Both the position numbers and the translations under genes were made by a program. Positions 39,201 to 52,500 of a stretch of DNA of 64,000 nt are shown here, piece after piece (position 1 is the first letter of the stretch; every line of letters starts with the position of its first letter). The notes under the pieces were generated by a model that searched no databases, had not been told where the DNA came from, and saw nothing but the letters and a program-made list of their open reading frames with translations. Source of the stretch: Davidsoniella eucalypti (taxonomy: Eukaryota; Ascomycota; Sordariomycetes; Microascales; Ceratocystidaceae); contig RMBW01000017.1 of NCBI GenBank assembly GCA_004009845.1, positions 349,367 through 413,366 on the forward strand. Direction: 5' to 3'.

Positions 39201-42200
39201 ACGGGGCTGCATCCATCCAGATAACTCTCAACACTAATGCTCGACGCCTTTAAATACGACTCTGCTATCATAAAGCCTCGTCTTTTCAAAAGCCGCCACC
39301 AATACGCGACACAGAAAATGCAACGTTTTGGACCTTGAAGAGGACACGTTTGTATGCTAACTTTCCTTGGCTGAAGTTCTAGTTCTACCCACCTGTTATC
39401 CACATGATGTCGAGACGCTAAAGTAGAGACAAACGGCATGGCCATGCTGGATCAAACTTGATGAGAGCCACTAGGCCAGGAATAATGTCTTCGCTGCCTT
39501 TTGGAGCCTTGAAGCTCTTCCCCGGGTCTCTTTAGGTTCTTGCTAAGGCTACAAGCATGTTTCCCCGGTGCTCTTCTCAAACGCTGCTAACTACTATCAG
39601 TACTCGGTGAGTCAGGTATTCTACTAGGAGGCAATACCTACTATCCATATCCCTGTTATGGCTGACTCTAGTCTAAACCGGGGAAAGAAAGCGTGCCGTG
39701 TCCTAGTTGTCAAAGGGCTACACCAGCACCATAATTGGTACAGATATAGCGGTATTTCCTATGCGATCTTCTTGGGGGGCGTTTAAGATAGAGTCTATGT
39801 CCAGAAACTATAGTATTCTGGTATACGCACTATATGAGAAAACTCGCATGTCCCAATTAGGAAACATTTATTAGGGTTTCGTACCCTTACTGTTTTCTGC
39901 CGGCTTTTTTCTGGGGCCCCTCAATATTGCATGATGCCCAAAATAATTGAGTAAAAATACCTTTTTTTGCCGCACGTTTTTGCAGATTGAAAGATTTGAC
40001 AATTGAATTCTGATTGGTTTAGAAAACTAGAGTCTCTAGAATGGAATGTAGAGTATCATGGCCCTTTTACGTTTCTTTTCTTTCTAAATGCTGTGTCGTG
40101 TGCTACCGTCTCATGTGCAGTTTTAGATGGCAACATGTTGTAGAGTTGTGGGTTTGACTCTATAACTAGGCTTTAAACCCCAATCTAGAGAACATGACCA
40201 AGCCTTAATAGAATACACGAAAGAACTAGGTCCAAAAGGATATTACATGAATTGGAAAATTCATTATGAAAAGCAAAAAGTAAGGGCAGTATTAACTAAG
40301 CTAGAAATATGAGTTGAAAGTACAGATATAAATACAGACAGGCAAAGAAGCAGTTAACTAACCAAAATCTAGCTAAATTCATCAGGCACACGAACTCTAC
40401 CCTTATTGGGAGCAGCTTTAGGTCTACCTTTACGGCCCAATAATATCTGGCTCAACGATTCTCAAAAGATAATTAGCCAAAGCAGCATCTTGGTTCAGCC
40501 AATAAAACGGGCTAGTGTCCTCTTTTGCACGAGTTTATTTTCCCTGCATATCATGTGAACATTGGCAGGCCAAATTGCAAAACGAAAGCGACCAGAGCAA
40601 GGCGGTTCAGCTAACCCTTTGGGTATCCGTTGTGGTTTGGAGTATCTTGAGAGAAGAACCTGTTTATCCTGTGCTATAAGAAGGTCATCACAATTGTACC
40701 TCACGATTAAGGGACTCTAACCATGCCGAAGAGTAATGAGTACTTCTTAGTTTCACTCCTTTGGTCTGCTACTTGCTGCCTATCAGACAAATATATATTT
40801 CCTAGGAGCTGCCCGATACTGTCAGTCAATTCCCTCGGATCCTTAGTGTTCTGATCGATAGATTTTAGGTTGATTGTTGAAAGATTGCAAGTTGGTGGTT
40901 TTGTTTCAGTTTCATTCAACTTCAAAATATTCTTCAAGATATCAGAAAAGTTAGGTGTGCTCAGGCTTAGCTTTCTTTTTTTTGGAAGCGGTGTGCCAAA
41001 TATGAAAGGCGGTATAGTTTTCTCTTATAGTGTATATCCTAATACTATAGTTCCTGGACATAGACCCTTAAGATATGGCACACTGTTTCTAAGACGGCTT
41101 CTACAAGATAGCGGACTGTCTTCCCTCGTCGTCCTATAGTTACTATTCTTTTCCGACTCTCATTCTTCCTCTTTCTTTGTTTCCCCCTTACACTCGGACT
41201 TATCCCCCCCGTCTCGCCAACCCTAGCCAATATCACGCTATTAAGTTACAATTTAGGTCATTGAGAAAAACATCTGGACGAGAAGGAGGTCCAGCTTGAG
41301 CGGGCTAACCACTGCCATGGGAATTGCTTGAGGGAAATACGAATCTCGATTGTATCAAATGTTCAGCTGTCCTTTGTATAGCTAAGTATGTGTACATCGA
41401 TGTAATCAGCATTCTAACGCCTCGTATCCTTAGATTATCGGGACTTTGTAGCCGAAACAGGAGAAAATCCTCATCGCCTCATTGATATCGCCGTTGCATT
41501 ATAAGATAATGCAAGATACAACTATCCATCGTAGAGATCAACTAGATTCTAGTGACTATGAGGGCTATTTCGACACCACGACCGTCCTGCCGACCCCCTA
41601 TTATCAGTTGTACATACATAGTACAAAGTACCTTCCATGACATCCCACATCCGGAAGCCTCAGCTATATAGTCGCGGAGTTGCATTGCATTGATAATGGG
41701 ATTGAACACTAGTCCGGAACTTCCAGTGGATATGGAATACAAGTCTTGTCGCGCTGGGGAGCCCTGACAATCATCTCCTGCTTTGCCAAGATTGAATAGA
41801 ATCCATAGCTTGCGTCGTTATCTTTGTAAATTTAATCCGTGGCCTCCGTTATCGTTATTGCTTCTTTATACAAAGTTCTACTACAGACGAATGTGCCGTG
41901 AATTGTATCTAGGTTGTAGATTTTGGGCATATTGGCATTCAACCCTAGCCCATTAGCCACCAATGCATGTATATAGATACATACATGATAATGAGGAAAA
42001 GAGAACCGTTGGTGTCACGATGCATGCCCCTGATCGATGTGGTGATCCTATAGCCCTATCATAGAACCGATTTCTACAATATCCCTCTACTTTCTCTTCA
42101 TTCTTCATATTTTTCCCTTTTTAGTATAGAGAGCTCCAGCTTCCACACGCCAGTGTATATAATCAGGTGAATGTTCCGTAGACAACACTCACTTCTGTGG

Positions 42201-43494
42201 TGTTGTGATCCGCTCTTATTATTGTAGTTGCATGTGCGTATATGTATGGTGAGTTGTCTGCTGTAGACCTGATACAGTCAAGGTGTGATCTTCCCAAACT
42301 ACGCAAAACGGAAAAAATGAGGCAGGAGCTCAAGTTGTATTGCAGTAGGCTCATCCATGTACTCTGGCCGGCAAAAATCCATCATCACATCTGCTACCAC
42401 TCTGAGGTCAAACTTACATGTTATAATCATGGAACGAATGGTCTCCGTGTATGGGAAATAGTAGGGGCTGTAAGGCGTTGATCGCACGCGACGGATCTTC
42501 GGTTGGGGCATGTGTTTATACACATGCAAGTGAGTGATTCTCTACAGGCTCTCACTCAGTTCTGAGTAAGATAGATTCAACAAAAATCTAGTTGTATAAA
42601 TATGCATATGTAATCTATACGAGGGGAACTGTCGGGCACTATCCAGCATTCTGATCCATGTTAGTCAGCATCAAGGTGTAATAATTAATGTCACACTAAC
42701 GTACATCTATACTACTGGGGTCTCCAACTTCTGAGCCAGCCACTTGATTATAGACGCCCTAAATGCTAAGAACTTCCACCATTAAGAAGCTGTAGCGCCA
42801 AGTAACGGCCATAGCCTCCCAATACATCTACGAATATTGAGTGAACACGTATCTAGCATAAAAATGAGAGTAATCTTTCTGCCAGACAACGGTCTGCCTA
42901 GTCTAGCCTCGGCGAGTGCGTGAACTCGGTCCCGGAAAGGCAGCAAACATGCAAACTTGAGGGATGACCAACAATTCCAAGGCGGTTGAGCCCAAGTGTC
43001 TTGATGGCTCTTCATAGACATTGGCCATGTGAATGATCGACGCAACACCCCCTTCCCTTCCCCATTCCCTTCGATAGCCCTGTACCCTACTTGATTAGTA
43101 AATATATATCTATCGATATCATTCATCATACAGATATACATTTTCATATGGCTACTACATATGATGTGAAAATCAGTATTTTGCATCACCTAATATCTCG
43201 AGATATTGCAGCGACAGAGAGAGGAGACGTCGTAAAACGAACAGGCATACATCCACAAGAGGAAATTCTGCAAACCTCTGTTGCAGGGTTCGGCTATAAA
43301 ATAACCAAAAAATCATGTGCTTTTGTTTCGTAGTTCGCCAGCCTTGATAAGCAATAAACAGCATTTCATCCACCTTTGTGTTTGCAGGCTGAAGCTGGGT
43401 AATTCGTTCTACTTCTCATGAGTGGTTGGAATTGTAACATCATTATCGCAAACTGGTAGAAGTCTGCTATTTTTTGCTATTGTTACTTAGCGGA
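36214..43494. other. Gene desert, part C
   Basis: No intact gene recognised. The stretch 40166-40312 (+) is a 48-codon lysine-rich frame, and the minus strand at 40704-40380 has fragments ending in a basic GRKGRPKAAPNKG run; together these could be remains of a transposable element, but no reverse transcriptase, integrase or terminal repeat was recognised. Minus frames at 38054-37653, 39445-39122 and 43189-42782 are open for over 100 codons without a known domain. Confidence 0.45.
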
Positions 43495-43514
43495 GGGGGG
43501 GGGGGGGGGGGGGG
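43495..43514. repeat. 20-base G run
   Basis: Twenty consecutive G on the + strand, the longest homopolymer in the window, in AT-rich non-coding sequence. A candidate G-quadruplex-like obstacle and a likely place for length errors. Confidence 0.9.
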
Positions 43515-46500
43515 TAAACTCCCCTATCCATTTAATTGCTACCTGCCAGTTCTAGGCTTTTATTTTTAAAGCATAAGCCTTGAAACACGCCCCCTCCCAT
43601 GACGATCAAGACATACAGGCCAAGGCTATGGTAGTATCATAGTTGATGTCTTGTATGTATTGTTTTTCTTACTTGTTTTTTTTTGGAGTTGAAATTCTGT
43701 GTTGGCGTCCGACTGGTTGTATACTAAATGCCTATTTTAATTTGATATATTGTTGGGGAAATAACGCTCTTCTTACTCAGAATAGCCATCCCCTTCCTCA
43801 AAGTTGACTGGCCTCACTTTGGCTCTCGCAATGACACAATACAATATATGCATGTGCAACTACCCTTGGTAAAAGAAATGCATGCATACTATCAGCTGAA
43901 GGCCATTATGTATGGAGTAGCACTCTCGTTCAGGGATAGCAACACAAATACGGTTTTGTCTTCTCAGTAAAGGCAACCATAATTGACGGAAATCCCTTTC
44001 CGGGCTACGATTTTCAGGCTGCCCATGTACTATTCCTAATGATATAATATGTAACTACATGTATATAAAATCGCATGGATAAATACTCGATCCCTGAACA
44101 ACACCCTGACTGACAAACAAAAAGAAATACATATACATCCTACCAAGAACTCTGATTTATTTCCAAACTTAGACCTAAGGCTAATATGGGCAAAATAGAA
44201 CCAGGGGATCAATGAGAACCCAAGTTCCTTAGAAATAGCAAGGCAGAGCGTCGAGATAAAGGGAAAAAAGCAATAGATCATCACTGGCTCGGCATCGGAC
44301 AAGGTACATGTGGGAGGTAGTACTTAATTCACCGAATATGACAAGTGAAGGACGCATTCAGGTATATGTAGTAACTGTGTTCTGACATGGCTCATTACCA
44401 GCAAATCCTTGAATTTTCTTTATTGTTTTTTTTTTTGCGGCATCTTTCTTCGCCCGCCTCAGCTGTGTTTTTGATGATCTTGTCCACTTTCTCCGCTGTG
44501 ATCATAAACAGGCTTGTGTAAGACAATTCACTGTACTGTATATGAATACGTGTCAATTATTCTTATAGATACTACATGTATGTGATAATTATGTGTAACT
44601 GTTATGATCGTAATTGCGATGAGCAATCGGACGGCAAGTAGTCGAGTCTCCAATCATATGGTTAAAAATGGAACAATAGACTATTCCACCACTTACAATT
44701 CAGGTTAGCAACGTAATTTCCATTTTAAAATCAGACTAAAGTCAGATCCCTCCGCACAACTATATATTTATCCTTTGAAAGTGTATTCACTATTCATTAT
44801 TCATCTTCATATCTTTGTATTACTCTTTCGAGAAGTACTCGCTATGTCATGATTGATACAATACAATATCCCGTTGAGAGGTGCCAAGAGTTCATGATTC
44901 TAACCCTAATGTATATCTTCCATTGGTAGAAATGTTATGCGTTTGTTGATATAGTCAGATATGTCAAGCTATGGTCTCATGTATATTATGTATCTGTACT
45001 ACATTCTTAGCCAACGACATTGTAATTTTAATTCTCTATATGTAGGTATTATATATGACTAACGAGGATTGGCATGTGTATGGCGTAGGGTGGGGTTCAA
45101 TTATTAAATATATATTACATAAGTCACACAATATCATACCAGAGGACCTCTGACACAAGGACCACAACCCACGATGAACTAATGAAGTCATACAAAGCGA
45201 ACTTGTCTCTCAGATACACATACTCTATTTGTCTTACTTAAGGCCTCCATATGTTGTGGAGAACGTGATGTAGTGTAAGTGTAGTCACGTGGTGTACGCG
45301 GCTAGTACACCTACAACAATATACAAAATGGACGTATATGATCAATGAGTAACTTGATGCATAAATCTGTAATATACAGACATTCAGATTCAATGAAACT
45401 TGTGAGCATACTATTACAGCTATTTGTGGTTGTAAGAATTTTCATTGCACCGAAGCCCGCAGCACTTCTTACGGTTCGTGTGCATTTACTAGTTATGGTC
45501 AATGCTAGATATACTCCTACTCTTATGAAAAATAACCGAATGAAGACATAGTATCTATAGCCAAAATTGAAGGTTAATATCCCTGTCTCTTTGGTTTAAT
45601 ACGTACACCCCCATTTGATCCTCAATAATGCTCGAAATAAACCAACACTTACTCTTCCAAGTCCCCCTGCGGCAGTGGAACGTCGGGACTGAGCCGATGG
45701 AGATGGCTAGCATTGGTGTAGGAAGATATATCAATGCTTTCTGCTATCAAATATCTATTTTGGTTTACTCAAACTAGTCTTGGTATTGTGAGAATGAAGG
45801 CTGGTAGACTACTATTCTTTGATGAGGGTAAGCGTAGACTCAAGAGACACATGTAGAACAGCATGGTCTTTTATCGTGCTCTATGAAGGATTGGAGGGAT
45901 TGTGCATCCTATAGCTACGGTATAACTGTAGCTGTGGTTGTATGATCTTTTGAGGGCTAGACACAAATTTGGTATCAATACATACATGCAAGTGGATCCC
46001 AGAGTTTTCTGTATGGTTTCTATTCTGTCAGTCTAGAATGAACGCTGGTGCACGACAGTCTCCTATATAGCATTTCATATCTTACAGATTGATTATTGTA
46101 CGATTTGGTCTCGTCGAACGCAATATTATCACTGCAGGTGATTTCATGTTTAATTTTGTATGGCGTAAGAGCCAATGCAACCAACTAACACGTATATCCA
46201 TGCGAATTGGGCATATCATGCTTGTCGGATAAAACTATGCTGAAGCCATGCATGCATGTACAGGTACATATACATGTGTCGGTAAGAGCTCATGATTAAT
46301 AATCGGGATTGATAAAAGATTCCTTCCGTTATATATATTACATGTCGTCTTACATGCAGTCTTTTATAGTCCTTCTAAGCAACTATGTACTTAAATGTAA
46401 ACACCTAGTTCGATACGCCAATGTTTTCACGTAGGTAGACATATAATATTATATTGGAAGAAATGGCTATCCTGTATCATCTAGATTTCAAATACATATC

Positions 46501-49500
46501 AAGGAAAACATATATCATGATATTTAAGAACAAAGCCTTATATACTTTACTACGCCACTATGTACGAATCCAGCATCACTTTCTGTATTACCAAAAAACC
46601 AGATTTCTCCCAAAGTTACTCTTCACAGTTTGGACATCCCACAGATCTACATATCTTCCTTGTGTTGAGTTGGGCCGACACTCGTCAATATCTTTCCGGG
46701 GCGTCCAGATATGACAGTCATCTTTCCATTTGTAGGAAGTTTAATCAATATCACGTTTGTTGTTCCATTCCTAGAATTGATTTATGAGGCAAGTATTTAT
46801 CTCTGAGCTGGAAGGATCTAACCTAATATATCATGTCCATATCTCGGTAAAGGTGTAGATGAAGAAAGTAGTGGAAAATACAGAGTCAACGGGACACTAT
46901 GTACTACTGTTGTCGATTTGAGAGGGACAATATATGTTACCTGCCCTTTGAAGCCTACTTTCTTTGCATCTATCAGTAATGTTATGCCACAGAGCGTCTC
47001 TATACAGAATACGTGGCAGAAACAACTGCCATCATCTCCAACCTAACTCCTTTGACTTCACTCCGTTTCCCCATCATGGTTTGTATGGGTGGTGTCTTTA
47101 AAAATATACGCTTCTATATAGAAGAGCGGTATGAATGGGCAATTTGATCCGGGTCGGACAGCTTGTGACTACCAGGCTGCCGAGACTCATATATCTTATC
47201 GATTTGTTGGCCATCATAGGATGGCAAAGGCAGACCATTGCGTAATTTAGACTATTCCAGGCCATTGATACCCCTCTCAATTATCTGCTGATTTTGATAT
47301 ATTATCGTAGCCGATATTCTGACAACACATACTCGGGTCCTTGCAACCACTCCAGCCTTGATAATAATAGGAATCTAGTACTGATTCTATGGTCTCGGTT
47401 AGTGATGACACCCACTCGCGGTGCAATCTTTACGTGTTTTTGTTTATCGTACCGTAGCACTATGCCTATACCTTAAAAATACCATCCGAGGCTCGAATCA
47501 ATCATCGATGAGTTGGCAATACATCAAGTGAACTTACATCTTTGAATCATATTATGATGAGTTACTGATACCTAAGTTTCTCTTAGCCGATATACATCGA
47601 ACCATTTGTCAACTCTGCAAAATAATGTTGCAGGTTCTCAAATTTTGATGCTATCTTCTAGAAGTAACATCGTACGTTTCTACAATTTTCAGTTGGGATT
47701 TTGCTGCAGCTTACACCAACAACCCCAACTTATAAGTAGAATATGTAGTGTTTCTGTCAGTGTCTCTACACAATAATCTTGCCGAACCTAACCATGTATT
47801 ACTTTTAGCATGAATGGATCTAGAGAAATTATGGCTAGGCAACTATCTATGATTCTAAATGCGTAACTAGTATCATCGCTCCGCATATATATCTGCATAA
47901 TCAAAATGGTAGGCCAGCATATTGAGAGATGGTTTCCCCAAATTGACTACGAGGTCTCATAAATTAATTATGTAACTGGTGGTGGAATTGGGATAATATA
48001 TTCTTACAACTTTTTTATCTGCGAAGAAAGAAGATCGTTTGTCGCTTTAGAAACATTTGATTATCATAACGTAAAAACCGCCAAAATGGTTAGTCAAAAG
48101 CAAGTATTGTTAGTGTCACATAGCCTTACAGTCTCGTTATGCAAGGTTCCTCGTCAATTTGGCGTGATACCTAGCATGGTAATGATTATGAAAGACAAAG
48201 AAATGATCAAGCTACATATTTTGTAGATATAAGCTAAGGGCATCGATTAGTCTATTTATACTACAAAGTATGTGATGCATTGGCTTTAAATGTCAAGGAA
48301 TGTATCTCATACCTTTTGCTGTCGTGTAGTCGACTTTGTTTATACATGTGTCACTAAAAATGCGCAGTTGTTAGTACTTTTAATTCAAATTGATCACTAT
48401 AGCTTATAGATACACCTTCAGTACCTAACGATAGATACGTACAAGTACTTGGGTAATTCTTGGTAAATATATCATACAGTTGCTACAAATATACTGGAAT
48501 TTGGCAATGCAGTTTGACTCTATGGGGTTGCTGTCATGGGTGCGTTGATATAAATCTATCATTATGGATGGAAGATATGAAAGTGACAAAACTAGGTAAA
48601 TACCCTTGATTAGTGGTGAGCAGTCATCGACCTAATCACGTACATATTAGGCGATAACCACTTGTACAAGGTGCTGTGATGTAAATTGCATCGTCATGTT
48701 GTCACTCTTGAGACCCTTTATCTTTACTATATCAGCCAAGAACATCTCCACACTGGTGAAAAATCAAAACTATGAACGTTTGCGCCTTAAGGGATAGACG
48801 TCTCTGAACAAGTAATCATTGTTTCAACGTGTCAGACAATTTTGAACTCTACCGTAGGTCAAACCACCGGATAGTTCATACAGAACTCAACAACAAGGTT
48901 CTTCCTGGTTCTCTATGAGCTAGGGGTATACTACCTATTGAGGGCAGTCTCTCCACTTACGAAGTTCTGTAGAAGGTAGACTCCAGGTAGTAACCATACT
49001 GTTCGAGAGGGTTTATAATACAAGGAGCGAATAGCATATAACGAAACCATAACAAATGTTCTGTATCTCAGTGGCCCGTCACTGTTGAGAAGTAGGTTGT
49101 CCTTCACCTTATATTGTATACTAATATTAGTTCAGGGCTGTGTATCTTAAGATACTGAGGTGCTACATAGCTACTAAAGCTCCATTTCCACTTTGATAAA
49201 TATGAATAATGAAAACTATTAAAATTATTAAAACTCCCCCATCTTAACGGTTAGTTTAATGTGACCCGGCGATAGGACGATAAACACCGGCTATCCGTCT
49301 CACTTGCTTTCGTCTCCCAGGCTTAGACAACAGCACGGAGATATATGCCAGAGTGAGTTGGCGACAGGAGGCATTGTGCCAGTAAAACAGTAAATCATAG
49401 TTTAGACTCAAGCATCTAGGATTGGGGCGAGCCGCACCCCGTCATTCTTGTTGATGCGTAGACTCTCACATGACAATGGCTATTATGTGGATAGGTATAA

Positions 49501-52500
49501 TCCTGAGCTACTCATACAACTAACATTCAAGAAGCGTCATTGAACTGAACTCAGACGTTTACGTCAAGAAATAACTTAGACTTGAACAGTATAAAGCATA
49601 CTACACATGGATCTTCACCTGGCAACTCTTGTTCTTTGATGTTTCCATTCGTAATATATACCGAGTGGTAAGCTCCTCATGCTTGCTAGGAGATGATAAA
49701 GAAACAGTTACTATTTTGGTCCAGATATTATGGTGATGCCAAATATTGGTTTATTTGATTTCAATCCACTGAAGTGTATGTAGTAAGAGTTATATCTATT
49801 TTTAAATTTTATATATCAATGCCTTTATGTATGAACGGTAATTTTAATTTAGAGTAATGAAAAGAAAAGAAATTATGAAATTCAACTCACCTCATGCTCA
49901 CATGAGCTCAGCCTGAGCTAAATCATGCAGCACCTAGCGGCGCCTTTCTCATATCGTCTCACATGCTTATCTTACACAAGAGACACCATTGTGTTTCAAA
50001 GGGAATGTGTCGATAACTCTGATGCTGGTGTTTGACACCTATCCTCATCTTAGTCTCAATGACTTTCTATTTGTTCAAGGATATGCCTATGTGTGGAGTA
50101 ATGAATCGAGATGTACAGCTACACTACAGTAGCCCAACTAAAGTAAGGCATGGAAAGAAAATACAAGAGCTTAACACCTACCTGCCTTGCCAGCTGTCAA
50201 ATTAACATCGGCACAATCCTCTATCCATGTCAGCAGGATTCTATGAATATGGAGAAGAACTTAGAATCAGAGTTACATAATTTCGACACATCATGTGGTA
50301 TACCTAGTTGGTGTATATCATCTACACGTAGCTATCTATAGTCAGCTCAGCTTGACTCGTTTGAATAAGATAGTAAGTTCGAGCCAACAAATATCAGCAC
50401 TAGCATCGGTCCAGCCTCCGATGCTTGGTTGTGCTTGATGATGCTGGTAATCCTTCCGTCAACAACGAAGGTAGCGTACTTTGTCTAACTGCTATCTTGA
50501 CTTGACAGCACTAGCTTCGCAAGGTCGGCGACTTTCTTCGAGAATTTCGAGTATACGCCATTTCTTCTGGCATATCATCTGACGAACTGACAGTTCGATA
50601 AAACCCTACGCCTGTAGCCAAACTAGGGAACGATGAGAGCGAAAAAGAAAGAAAAAAGGATTCCTATCCTTGATGATAGAGAGTGTTGCAAGGGACTTAG
50701 CTTGGTTATTTTCTCGAGAATGGCGCTGTTCATGCTATCTGAAAAGAGTGGCTTGCGAAATCAAGATATCATCTGTTAATGCTTGTAGAGGAGTTCTTGT
50801 CCGATGCCGATATACAGATAGAATCACTAGCATGTTACGATAGTATTAAACGCTATTTACGATGAAGTTAGGCCTTGTCATACTAGTCGATATGAGTTAT
50901 CACATGTAGTGTTTAGTATTAGCGGTTAGCTTAGATTTATTTACATACTGCGAGAAAAACGTTTCTGCATTAACCCTAACCATGTTCGTGTACATGCTGT
51001 TTTTTTTATTCACATACATATCTGTGCAAGGTATAAGATCGTTGGGTAGTGGCTTCGTTATTGACTTGCCCCGCTAATCACATGGATGAAATCAAATGCG
51101 TGTACTTACAGATATGATTGTTACAGTTTCATGTATCTAATCTTCCGGTCAGATATCTGAACGTAACCAAAAGAAAAGGTGGCAATCTCTAAGTGGCGTA
51201 GCTGGATTTAAGCTGATTAAGGTCTTGTGACTCAAGTACATACTTTCTAACCAGAAAGATAATTGTCATGCTAATTGGACTAAGCGGTTTACTGGCATGA
51301 AAAGTACTCATGGTAGGTTTCATTGTTTATAGACACGGCACGAGGACATCTGATATCGATCGTCAAAACTTCCAAATACCAGATATCTATATCTCCAAGT
51401 TTTTGTGACAATCACAAGAGCGGGAAGATTGACGTGCTGAAAGGCCAAACCCAAGAATCCGGGCAATGGCAAAGACATTGTGGGAAAGGGAAGAAGATGA
51501 TATGCCCCCTGATAAAAAAAACAATTATACTTTTTTTTTTCTTTTTTTTTTTATAGCTCGGCTACTCAAATATACTAGTCACCATTTTTATTAGCCTCAA
51601 AGACTCAGAAGAGGGCGGAGGCAGAGCTCGTCAAGTGGTAAATACGGAGCCTTCGATATGAAAACTGGAAAGAAAGACGGCAAGGAGAGAGGAAAAATAA
51701 AATAAGATAGTTGGGGGCTTACCTTGGCAAAAATCAGGTGCAAAATCAGGCTGCCAGCTCGTTGACATGGGAAAAGATAGATCACTAGCTGAACCAGCCT
51801 TAGAATACTTCTGGCATTCAAATAAAATCTTAGTAAAGACTGTCACTGTTACAACGCTGTGGATTTGTCGTTGTCTTGAACCTCGAGTTTGAGTTCGCGC
51901 TTTGAGAGATACCTAGAGCGGTTACTGCTATTAGAACACCGAGCCAGCGCCTTACTGTGATTCCACAGCATATATGTATGCATGTACATATAGAGATACA
52001 ACTAGTAAGTTTGTGAACAATAGGCCGCTTCGAATCACACCGGGAATTAGTGTAGCCTGTGGGACAATGCTTACAATAGGTCTTTGTTGTATTTCTTTAG
52101 CTGATGCTAAAATGACTATACTAGGTACAGATTTGTTCCGCAGTGGCAAGTCATATATCTATTTCAACTATTTCTTGTACTAGCGTTGCGACTAGAATTC
52201 TTTTTTATGCCAGAAAATACAATAATAAAAAAAGATGTCAATTTCTTTTTCTCATACAAGAACACAAGGACAATCTACTACAACGCCAGCATAAGAATAC
52301 CATGGTTTCATAGCACTACCCCACACATCGTTTTCTTTGGGTCACACATTATATCACTATATAGACATTGCATAGCTGGACTGTTTGAGCCAGGCCCGGA
52401 TTTCCGGAGATAAACCTTTCATATTGTAGGAAGGAAAACACAGTCAAGGATTCACGAACTGGATGACTCTTTTACATGGATTAAAGGACACCCCTCCCTG

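Noticed and set aside
42782..43189. 135-codon minus frame
   Set aside because: It uses rare codons, has no domain, and all three frames of the island look equally protein-like, which suggests chance.
51597..51846. Two-exon minus-strand gene with GTAAGC donor and CAG acceptor
   Set aside because: Splicing is possible, but there is no ATG and the product resembles nothing known; left as a remark in the desert entry.
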